From Moraxellaceae bacterium (GTDB lineage: Bacteria; Pseudomonadota; Gammaproteobacteria; Pseudomonadales; Moraxellaceae): DNA of 64,000 nt. How positions within the stretch are numbered: position 1 is the stretch's first letter; every line of letters starts with the position of its first letter. The stretch spans positions 62,001 to 126,000 of the forward strand of contig JAQZBP010000005.1 in the NCBI GenBank assembly GCA_029237815.1, given 5' to 3'. Under the pieces are notes generated by a model, which did no database searches, was not told where the DNA came from, and worked only from the letters and a program-made list of their open reading frames with translations. Position numbers and translations under genes: made by a program. Shown piece by piece: positions 17,884 through 26,527 of this stretch.

Positions 17884-19170
17884 GTGACGCGCTTCTTCTA
17901 CTCCGTCCTTTTTCATCTCCTCCTGCCTCTGGTCCTGCTGCGGCTCCTGTGGCGCGCGCGTCATGCGCCGGAGTACCTGAAGCGGGTCGGCGAGCGCTTC
18001 GGCTTCGGGATTCCCGCGATGCAGGGCGGCCTTTGGGTGCATGCGGTGTCTGTTGGTGAAACGCTGGCGGCGGCACCGCTGGTGAACGCCTGGCGCAAGG
18101 CCCATCCAGACCAGCCGGTATTCATCAGTACCATGACGCCTACAGGTTCGGCGCGTGTACACGCCATCTGGGGCGATGCCGTGGGCCATGCCTACGCGCC
18201 CTATGACCTGCCCTGGGCCTGGGCGCTGTTCCTGCGCCGGGTGCGCCCGCAGGCGCTGGTCATCATGGAAACCGAGCTGTGGCCGAACATGATTCATTCC
18301 GCGCGCTCCAGGGGCATTCCCGTGATGCTGGCTAACGCGCGCTTGTCCGAGCGCTCTGCCCGTGGCTATTACCTTGCAGGCTGGCTTTCCCGACCGATGC
18401 TGGGTGAGCTTTCCTGCATCGCTGCACAGGACGAATCCACGGCCGCGCGCTTCCGCGATCTCGGCGTGCCCGACGCGCGCATCAGTGTCACCGGCAGCGT
18501 GAAATTCGACATCACGCCTCCGGCCGATATCCATGCGCGTGCGCACCAGTTGCATGTGGAATGGAAACTGGCGAGCCGGCTGGTCGTCGTGGCGGCCAGC
18601 ACGCACTCCGGCGAGGACATCCCGGTGCTGATGGCCTTCGCCGCCGTGCGTGCCCGGCACAAGCATGCGTTGCTGATCCTTGTGCCCCGGCATCCCGAGC
18701 GCTTCGAGAATGTCGCGTCGATCGTCCGCCAGAAGCGACTCGGGCTGGCGCGGCGCAGTCGTGGCGAGGCGGTCACTCCCGAGACCGCGGTACTGCTCGG
18801 TGACAGCATGGGTGAGCTGATGCTGTGGTACGCGCTTGCCGATGTCGCCATCGTCGGCGGCTCGCTGGTGCCGGTGGGCGGGCATAACGTGCTGGAGCCC
18901 ATGGCGCTGGACGTGCCCACGGTGTCCGGCCCCCACGTGCACAATTTCCAGACCATCGCCAATGAACTGGTGGCGGCCGGCGCGCTGCAGCTGGTCGATG
19001 CCAACCATCTGGGCGAAGTCTGCAATCGTCTCCTGGACCATCCCGAGCAGGCCAATACCATGGTGGTCGCGGCACGCGACGTGCTGCAGCGCAATCGCGG
19101 CGCCCTGCAGCGCCAGCTTGCGCTGATCGATGACCTCGGTGGCAATGAACCTGCTCCTGCTCACGCCTGA
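17884..19170 (+). CDS. waaA: 3-deoxy-D-manno-octulosonic acid (Kdo) transferase
   Basis: WaaA (KdtA) transfers Kdo from CMP-Kdo to the lipid IVA precursor, the first step of LPS core assembly, on the inner face of the cytoplasmic membrane. The 428-aa protein starts with a GTG, has an N-terminal membrane anchor (residues 4-22), VGERFGFG, then HAVSVGETLAAAPLV with the conserved glutamate, TMTPTGS, TELWPN, and near the end GGSLVPVGGHNVLEPMA, the CMP-Kdo binding block. rsmE overlaps its 3' end. The one-domain length does not show whether it adds one or two Kdo residues. Confidence 0.95.
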   Translation: MTRFFYSVLFHLLLPLVLLRLLWRARHAPEYLKRVGERFGFGIPAMQGGLWVHAVSVGETLAAAPLVNAWRKAHPDQPVFISTMTPTGSARVHAIWGDAVGHAYAPYDLPWAWALFLRRVRPQALVIMETELWPNMIHSARSRGIPVMLANARLSERSARGYYLAGWLSRPMLGELSCIAAQDESTAARFRDLGVPDARISVTGSVKFDITPPADIHARAHQLHVEWKLASRLVVVAASTHSGEDIPVLMAFAAVRARHKHALLILVPRHPERFENVASIVRQKRLGLARRSRGEAVTPETAVLLGDSMGELMLWYALADVAIVGGSLVPVGGHNVLEPMALDVPTVSGPHVHNFQTIANELVAAGALQLVDANHLGEVCNRLLDHPEQANTMVVAARDVLQRNRGALQRQLALIDDLGGNEPAPAHA

Positions 19171-19855
19171 CGACTGCCCCGAGCCCGGGCTCGCTCGGAT
19201 CGATGGCCGCCGCTTGCTGCACATTCGTCAGGTGCATCGCGCGGAGGCGGGCGACAGCTTGCGCGTGGGGCTCGTCGGCGGCCTGATGGGCAGCGCGCGC
19301 ATCGCCACCCTCTCACGGGATGAGGCGGTCCTCGAGTTCGCATTGGACCAGGCGCCGCCCGCCAAGTTGCCACTGACCCTGCTGCTGGCGCTGCCGCGTC
19401 CCAAAATGCTGAAGCGCGTGCTGCAGACGATCGCTGCCATGGGTGTGCAGCGGCTGGTCCTGTTGAACAGCTATCGCGTCGAGAAGAGTTTCTGGGAGTC
19501 GCCCTGGCTGGAGCCCGCCAGCGTGCGCGAACAGCTGCTGCTGGGCCTGGAGCAGGCGCGCGATACCGTGCTGCCCGACGTTCGCCTCGAGCCGCTGTTC
19601 AAACCCTTCGTTGAGGATCGCCTGCCTGCGCTGTGCCAGGGCAGTCGCTGCCTGGTGGCGCATCCGGCGGCGGCGGTGACCTGTCCGGTGGCACTCGACG
19701 AGCCGGCTTCGCTCGCCATCGGTCCCGAGGGCGGCTTCATTCCGTACGAGATCGAGAAGCTGGAAGAAGCGGGTTTCCAGGCGGTCGAGATCGGCCCCCG
19801 GATACTGCGGGTGGAGACAGCTGTCACCGCACTGGTCGCGCGGCTTTTTGCTTGA
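19145..19855 (+). CDS. rsmE: 16S rRNA (uracil-1498-N3)-methyltransferase
   Basis: A 236-aa SPOUT-class methyltransferase that methylates U1498 of 16S rRNA. An N-terminal PUA-like barrel (RIDGRRLLHIRQVHRAEAGD) is followed by the knotted catalytic domain, with LAIGPEGGFIPYEIEKL and IGPRILRVETAVTAL forming the S-adenosylmethionine pocket. The ATG at 19145 lies inside the waaA reading frame (26-base overlap), so translation is probably coupled. A large palindromic terminator follows 20 bases after the stop. Confidence 0.94.
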   Translation: MNLLLLTPDDCPEPGLARIDGRRLLHIRQVHRAEAGDSLRVGLVGGLMGSARIATLSRDEAVLEFALDQAPPAKLPLTLLLALPRPKMLKRVLQTIAAMGVQRLVLLNSYRVEKSFWESPWLEPASVREQLLLGLEQARDTVLPDVRLEPLFKPFVEDRLPALCQGSRCLVAHPAAAVTCPVALDEPASLAIGPEGGFIPYEIEKLEEAGFQAVEIGPRILRVETAVTALVARLFA

Positions 19856-19874
19856 GAGCGGTGGTGCTCGTCGG

Positions 19875-19930
19875 GATCCAGCGCAAACTAAAAAGGCCGC
19901 AGATGCGGCCTTTTTAGTTTGCGCTGGATC
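19875..19930. terminator. 27-bp-arm perfect palindrome, bidirectional terminator between rsmE and tolC
   Basis: Left arm 19875-19901 and right arm 19904-19930 are exact reverse complements with only two bases between them. The GC core GGCCGCA/TGCGGCC is flanked by A5 and T5 runs, as in intrinsic terminators acting in both directions. The right arm reaches into the stop codon of tolC. Confidence 0.9.
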
Positions 19931-21344
19931 AGCGCTTCTTCTTTACGGGTGCGGGCGCGGGCTCATCCGGCGGAGCAACCGTTTTGTCCGGGGCGCTGAC
20001 CACGCTCGCGTTCGGGTCCAGCCAGCCGTTCAGCTCCCGGATGTCCACTTCGCTGAGCTGGCCGCTCGATGCCTTCAGGCGCAGGCTGTTGATCACGTAG
20101 TCATAGCGGGCGGCCGCGTAGTCGCGCTTGGCGGCATAGGTGTTCCGTTGCGCCAACAGCACGTCGACGATGTTGCGGGTTCCCACTTCGTAGCCGGCCT
20201 GCGTGGCTTCGAGGGAGGCTTCGCTCGAGGCCACGGCCTGCTTGCGGGCCTCGACACGGTAGGAGTCGGCGGACACGTTCAGGAAGGCCGTGCGGGTGGC
20301 GTTGACCACCTGCTTCTCGGTGCCGACAGCCACGTCCTGTGCCGCGGCGGCGCGATAGCTGGCCTGCTTGCTGGCGGCGTAGGTGCGTCCACCGGCAAAG
20401 ACCACCCAGTTGGCCTCGAGGCCAACGCTGGTCGTGGTGCCGTTCTGCTGCGTGAGCGCAGGGGAGGTGCTGTCACGGTCCAGGTCGGAGTAGCTGGCAT
20501 ACAAGTCAACCGTGGGGAGGAAGCCCGACGTGGCCTGGCGGCTGGCAGCGCGTGCCGTCTCGTAGTTCTTGCGGGCGGCGATCAGGTCCGGATTACGATC
20601 CCGCGCGAGGCCGACCCAGGCCTCGGGGTCGGCCGGCACCGGCTTTACCATGGGCGCGTCCGGCTTGAGCGGCACCAGCTTGCCCGGGCCTTCGCCGATG
20701 ATCACGGCGAGGTTCTCCTGCGCCGAGTTGAGGTTGGCCTCCGCGGAAATGCGATTGGCGCGGGCGCCGTCGAAGGAGGCGCGTGCCTCCAGCACGTCGG
20801 TGATGGCGATCAGGCCGACATCGAAGCGCTGCTGCGCCTGGTCGAGCTGGCGGCCGTAGGCAGCCTCTTCGGACTCCGCATACGCAAGGGTCTCCTGCGC
20901 CCGCAGGACGCTGAAGTAGGCCTGGGACACGCGCAGTGCCAGCTCCTGCTCCTGGCTCCGGTAAGCGGCCTCGGCCTGTGAGCTGCTGGCGCGTGCGCGC
21001 TGGTAGTCGAACCAGGAGTCGGCGCGGAACAGCGGTTGGGTCGCCTTCACCATCCACTGCGTGGCGTCGTATTCGCTGGTGGTGGCGGCGGTGGCCGGCG
21101 GGGTCACGCTGGCCGGCTCGAATTCGTTCTGCGACACGCTACCGCTGGCCACCACCGTGGGCAGGAGGCCGCCCAGCCCGATTGCGCTTTCCTGGCGCCC
21201 GGCCAGGTAGTTGTTACGGGCCGCGAGCCAGTCTGGATCGTTCTGGCGCGCCTTGGTATAGGCCTCGTTGAGGTCGAGCGCGTGGGCGGAGTGCGCCAGG
21301 AGCGCGAGGGACAGCAGGGTCAGTGCGGGGCGATGCAGACGCAT
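19929..21344 (-). CDS. tolC: TolC family outer membrane channel protein
   Basis: A 471-aa exported protein: signal peptide of about 22 residues ending AHSAHA before LDLNEAY. Two repeats typical of the trimeric TolC barrel and coiled-coil tunnel follow, with long heptad-rich helices such as QELALRVSQAYFSVLRAQE and the internal copy around ASYRAAAAQDVAVG. TolC proteins form the outer-membrane exit duct for type I secretion and RND efflux. The C-terminal tail is proline- and lysine-rich (APAPVKKKR). Divergent from thiC, as in Pseudomonas, and in E. coli tolC also neighbours the nudF-yqiB-cpdA group found here a few kb on. Confidence 0.93.
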   Translation of the reverse strand: MRLHRPALTLLSLALLAHSAHALDLNEAYTKARQNDPDWLAARNNYLAGRQESAIGLGGLLPTVVASGSVSQNEFEPASVTPPATAATTSEYDATQWMVKATQPLFRADSWFDYQRARASSSQAEAAYRSQEQELALRVSQAYFSVLRAQETLAYAESEEAAYGRQLDQAQQRFDVGLIAITDVLEARASFDGARANRISAEANLNSAQENLAVIIGEGPGKLVPLKPDAPMVKPVPADPEAWVGLARDRNPDLIAARKNYETARAASRQATSGFLPTVDLYASYSDLDRDSTSPALTQQNGTTTSVGLEANWVVFAGGRTYAASKQASYRAAAAQDVAVGTEKQVVNATRTAFLNVSADSYRVEARKQAVASSEASLEATQAGYEVGTRNIVDVLLAQRNTYAAKRDYAAARYDYVINSLRLKASSGQLSEVDIRELNGWLDPNASVVSAPDKTVAPPDEPAPAPVKKKR

Positions 21345-21535
21345 GGGGAGCGGCTCACGAAAAGGACCGGAAAAAGTGCGGCCAGACTAGGCAAAGGCCT
21401 GTTCTATTGCAATAACACCGGGCACGTCCATGACGCGTCAAAAAGCGCAGCGGGAGCCTGTGGAATAACCCCGAAAAATATAAGAATTAGCTGTAAAATC
21501 AGGGGCTTCTGTTGCTGGTGTCGCGGGTCTCCGCC

Positions 21536-21564
21536 TTGCTCCGCCCAAGGGGCGTCGCTATAGT
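21536..21564 (+). promoter_or_regulatory. candidate sigma-70 promoter of thiC
   Basis: TTGCTC, an exact 17-base spacer, then TATAGT (5 of 6). Transcription would start near 21571, leaving a leader of about 48 bases, too short for a TPP riboswitch. Confidence 0.5.
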
Positions 21565-21612
21565 GGCCGCACCCTGCTGCGTCCCGCAGCCGCCCCGATT
21601 TCCTGCCGGTAA

Positions 21613-23496
<1,884 letters not shown>

Positions 23497-23497
23497 G

Positions 23498-23833
23498 GTG
23501 CGCTACGTCGCGCTCCTGTTCCTCCTGGGCGGGGTCTTTGCCTGGCAGCACCAGGGAGACCTGCGGCTTGCCTGGCAGAAGGCGCAGCCCGGCTACCAGC
23601 CTCCGCCGGTAGTCTTGCTGGCCACCGGCTGGTGCGGCTACTGCAAGAAGATGCGTGAGTATTTCGCAGAGCAGAACATTGCCTATACGGAATATGACGT
23701 CGAGCAGGATGCCAGGGGCCAGCAATGGTATGAGGAGCTTGGTGCCGATGGCGTACCGGTGGTGCTGGTCGGCGCGCAGGTGATATACGGTTATGACCCG
23801 GATGGCGTGAGCGCCGCCCTGGCTGTCCAGTGA
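23498..23833 (+). CDS. membrane-anchored glutaredoxin/thioredoxin-fold protein
   Basis: A 111-aa protein starting with GTG, one base after the thiC stop, with GAG of the stop region as part of its ribosome site. Residues 3-16 are hydrophobic and look like an uncleaved N-terminal anchor or signal. The fold core starts at VVLLATGWCGYC: redox pair C46 and C49 in a CGYC motif, followed by KKMREYFAEQNI and the cis-proline segment GVPVVLVG, all glutaredoxin-like. It probably faces the periplasm if the N-terminus inserts as an anchor (inference). The partner is unknown; place in a thiC-nudF group may be only operonic. Confidence 0.8.
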   Translation: MRYVALLFLLGGVFAWQHQGDLRLAWQKAQPGYQPPPVVLLATGWCGYCKKMREYFAEQNIAYTEYDVEQDARGQQWYEELGADGVPVVLVGAQVIYGYDPDGVSAALAVQ

Positions 23834-23844
23834 GAGCGCAATCC

Positions 23845-24462
23845 ATGTCGGCAAACGAATTTGGCAAGGACGATGTTGTCGTCGAGAAGCGGGAAACCCT
23901 GTTCAAGGGCTTCTATCGCGTCGACAAGCTCCACCTCCGCCATCGCCAGTTCGCCGGCGACATGGGGCCCGTGATCACGCGGGAAATGTTCGTGCGACAT
24001 CCCGCCGTGGGCGTGCTGGTCTATGATGCGGATTCCGACGAAGTCCTGCTGATCGAGCAGTTTCGCGTTGGTGCACTCGAGAATGAGTACCCTTGGCAGT
24101 TCGAGATCGTCGCCGGCCTCGTGGAGCCCGGCGAGTCCCTTGAGGAAGTGGCCCGGCGCGAGGCGAAGGAAGAGGCGGGCGTCACCCTTGGCCAGATGGA
24201 GAAAGTCCTGGACTTCCTGCCCAGCCCCGGCGGGTCCGACGAACACTTCACGCTGTTCGTGGCGCGGGCCGACCTGAGTACCGCGGGCGGGGTACACGGC
24301 CTTCCGGAAGAGGGCGAAGACATCCGTGTCAATGTGATGAGCACTAACCAGGCCTTCGCCGCCCTGCAGCGGGGGCGTATCAACAATGCCCCCTGCCTGA
24401 TCGCACTGCAGTGGCTGGCCCTGAACAAGTCGCGCCTGCAGGCGCGCTGGAAGCGAAGCTGA
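23845..24462 (+). CDS. nudF: ADP-ribose pyrophosphatase (Nudix hydrolase)
   Basis: NudF hydrolyses ADP-ribose to AMP and ribose-5-phosphate. The 205-aa protein carries a perfect Nudix box GX5EX7REUXEEXGU at residues 91-113 (GLVEPGESLEEVARRE and on), the magnesium site. The ATG at 23845 follows a GAGAG site; a GTG five codons upstream overlaps the previous stop and is an alternative. First of the conserved group nudF-yqiB-cpdA-yqiA-parE known from E. coli and Pseudomonas; its stop overlaps the yqiB start (TGATG). Confidence 0.94.
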   Translation: MSANEFGKDDVVVEKRETLFKGFYRVDKLHLRHRQFAGDMGPVITREMFVRHPAVGVLVYDADSDEVLLIEQFRVGALENEYPWQFEIVAGLVEPGESLEEVARREAKEEAGVTLGQMEKVLDFLPSPGGSDEHFTLFVARADLSTAGGVHGLPEEGEDIRVNVMSTNQAFAALQRGRINNAPCLIALQWLALNKSRLQARWKRS

Positions 24463-24977
24463 TGAAAGTGCTGAATGCCCGTCCCGATGGCGCCGGCCCG
24501 GCCGGGAGCAGCCTGCGCTACACCGTCGACCTCCAGCACCTGCAGACGGTGTGTGCGCTCAACTATGGGCGCCTGAGACGGCTGCTGCCGGACTTGTCGG
24601 CCCAGGATTTCTACCGCTTCCACTGGGAGCAGCCCGGCCTGCAGCCGGCCCTGCTCGAGATCGAGGTGCTGGAGCGCTCGGCCTATACCGATACCCTCCT
24701 GCTCAGCCAGACGACCACCCGCCTGCCCTGGTGTCCCCGCCTGGACATGGAGGTGCGTATCTACCACGACGCCGAGCTGGCCGAGGTGTTGCGCTTCCAG
24801 GCAGCCCGACGAATCGCTGCCCGCAACCGCTACCCCAATCCGCTCATGCAGTCACGGGACGAAAAGACCCAGGTGAACGAGTTCCTGTCCGAATGCCTGG
24901 AGCATTGCCTGCGGGAGGGGTATGCCGACTGGCAGCTGCCCGTCGGACTACGAGGGGCTGCCAGCTCCACACTGTGA
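24462..24977 (+). CDS. yqiB: DUF1249 family protein (YqiB)
   Basis: A 171-aa soluble protein of the DUF1249 family, with the characteristic YTVDLQHLQTVCALNYGRL segment near the N-terminus, LLEIEVLERSAYT in the middle and RYPNPLMQSRDEKTQVNEFL toward the end. Function is not known; it is always close to cpdA and nudF in gammaproteobacteria. The ATG overlaps the nudF stop by one base. No signal or membrane segment. Confidence 0.9.
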   Translation: MKVLNARPDGAGPAGSSLRYTVDLQHLQTVCALNYGRLRRLLPDLSAQDFYRFHWEQPGLQPALLEIEVLERSAYTDTLLLSQTTTRLPWCPRLDMEVRIYHDAELAEVLRFQAARRIAARNRYPNPLMQSRDEKTQVNEFLSECLEHCLREGYADWQLPVGLRGAASSTL

Positions 24978-25034
24978 TCGTATTCTGGAAAAAATCGCAG
25001 GGATTGCGTTACATTCCCGCCATATGCCGATTCT

Positions 25035-25853
25035 ATGGATGGTCCCTTGATACACGACAAGCAGAGACCGCATCGCGTGGTCCAGATCTCCGACTGCCAT
25101 CTTTTTGCCAGTACGGAGGGACGGCTGCTTGGTCTGAACACCGAGGACAGCCTCCGGAAGGTGATGGAGCGGGTCGTCAGCGAGCAGCCCCGCATCGATG
25201 TCGTCCTGGCGACCGGCGATCTGTCCCAGGACGGGACAGTCTCGTCCTACCAGCGCTTCCAGCAACACCTGGCCCCCCTCAATGCCCCCAGTTACTGGCT
25301 GCAGGGCAACCATGACCTTACCGCCCCCATGGTCAATGCACTGGGCGGGCACAGCCATCTCAGCCCCTGCCTGATCACGCTGGGCGAGTGGCGTATCGTC
25401 ATGCTGAACTCCAGCATCGAGCATGAGGTGCCAGGCTACCTGCAGCCGACCGAGCTGGAGTTCCTGCGCGAAGCGCTCGAGGCGACGCGCGGCCACCATA
25501 CGCTGGTGTGCCTGCACCACCACCCCCTGCCCATCGGCTGCCACTGGCTCGACAACCAGGTCGTGAAGAACGCGGCCGAGTTCTGGGCTGTCATGGATCG
25601 CTTCGACCATGTCCGCGGCGTTCTGTGGGGGCATGTGCATCAGGAGTCGGACCAGATGCGCAAGGGCGTCCGCCTGCTGTCCGTCCCTTCCACGTGCGTG
25701 CAATTCAAGCCGCAGAGCCAGAAGTTCGCCGTTGACGAACTTGCCCCGGGCTACCGCTGGCTGGACCTTCATGAGGATGGGCATATCGACACGGCGGTGT
25801 CCCGCGTCGAGGGCTTCCACTTCGAGGTCGACCACGCCGTGAAGGGCTACTGA
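25035..25853 (+). CDS. cpdA: 3',5'-cyclic AMP phosphodiesterase
   Basis: CpdA (Icc) hydrolyses cAMP to AMP and so sets the activity of CRP/Vfr-type regulators. The 272-aa calcineurin-like metallophosphoesterase has all metal-site motifs: DCH (D20, H22), GDLSQDG (D62), GNHD (N92-D94), the HHHPLPIG block and GHVHQE near the C-terminus. The ribosome site before the ATG is poor; a TTG four codons on is possible. A 57-base gap with a TACATT hexamer precedes it, so it may have its own promoter. A hairpin plus T-run follows before yqiA. Confidence 0.94.
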   Translation: MDGPLIHDKQRPHRVVQISDCHLFASTEGRLLGLNTEDSLRKVMERVVSEQPRIDVVLATGDLSQDGTVSSYQRFQQHLAPLNAPSYWLQGNHDLTAPMVNALGGHSHLSPCLITLGEWRIVMLNSSIEHEVPGYLQPTELEFLREALEATRGHHTLVCLHHHPLPIGCHWLDNQVVKNAAEFWAVMDRFDHVRGVLWGHVHQESDQMRKGVRLLSVPSTCVQFKPQSQKFAVDELAPGYRWLDLHEDGHIDTAVSRVEGFHFEVDHAVKGY

Positions 25854-25910
25854 CGCGCCCCCCCGGGCCGTGAGCTAGACTGCCTGCTCAAGCTCCGCTC
25901 CCTCGTGAAC

Positions 25911-25937
25911 AAATGCGCGCCAGCGCATTTTTATTTT
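25911..25937 (+). terminator. terminator-like hairpin between cpdA and yqiA
   Basis: Eight-pair stem AAATGCGC (25911-25918) and GCGCATTT (25923-25930) with loop GCCA, followed by TTATTTT. It lies only 15 bases before the yqiA start, inside a group usually cotranscribed with parE; it may act as a partial terminator or attenuator. Confidence 0.55.
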
Positions 25938-25951
25938 CCGGCGTGCGCCCC

Positions 25952-26527
25952 ATGAAAGACCTGATCTACATTCATGGCTTCCTGAGCTCTCCGCAGTCCC
26001 TGAAGGCCCGCCAGGTCGTCAGCTGGGCCGGGGAGCGATGCCCCGCCCTGCGGGTGCACGTCCCGGCACTCCCGGTGGATCCGGTGGAGGCCCTCGCCGT
26101 GCTGGAGCGCACCTTCGAGGACTGCCGCGACCCGCCCGGTCTGATTGGCAGCTCGCTTGGCGGCTTCTATGCGAATATCCTTGCCGCACGCCATGGCCTC
26201 CGGGCCGTGCTGGTGAATCCCGCGGTGCATCCGCACCGGGTGATGCGCCATTACATCGGTTTGCAGCGCAACTACTACACGCATCTCGTTGCCGCGGTCA
26301 CGCCCGGCCACTTCCGCTGGCTGGAGCACATGGAGGTGAAGCCGCCGCATCCGGAGCGCCTGTGGGTGTTGCTGGAAACGGGCGACGAAACCCTGGATTA
26401 CCGGCTGGCCGAGCAGTTCTATGCGGACAGTCATCTCGACATCACGCCAGGTGGCACCCATGCCTATGAACGCTTCATGGAGAGGCTGCCGGCGATAGTG
26501 GATTTCCTCAGCAAGAAGAACCTATGA
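25952..26527 (+). CDS. yqiA: YqiA-type esterase (alpha/beta hydrolase)
   Basis: A 191-aa alpha/beta hydrolase; E. coli YqiA has esterase activity on acyl-CoA and p-nitrophenyl esters. The protein starts KDLIYIHGFLSSPQS with the oxyanion-hole HGF, and the nucleophile elbow is GSSLGG with S68. Acid and histidine are likely in the ETGDETLDYR and GGTHAYERF segments near the C-terminus. The ATG at 25952 is preferred over 25913, whose extra codons would be made from a terminator-like hairpin. It overlaps parE by four bases. Confidence 0.9.
   Translation: MKDLIYIHGFLSSPQSLKARQVVSWAGERCPALRVHVPALPVDPVEALAVLERTFEDCRDPPGLIGSSLGGFYANILAARHGLRAVLVNPAVHPHRVMRHYIGLQRNYYTHLVAAVTPGHFRWLEHMEVKPPHPERLWVLLETGDETLDYRLAEQFYADSHLDITPGGTHAYERFMERLPAIVDFLSKKNL

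Noticed and set aside
17563..19224. 553-codon minus-strand frame opposite waaA
   Set aside because: Antisense of waaA with histidine/glutamine-rich sequence; no motif and no ribosome site.
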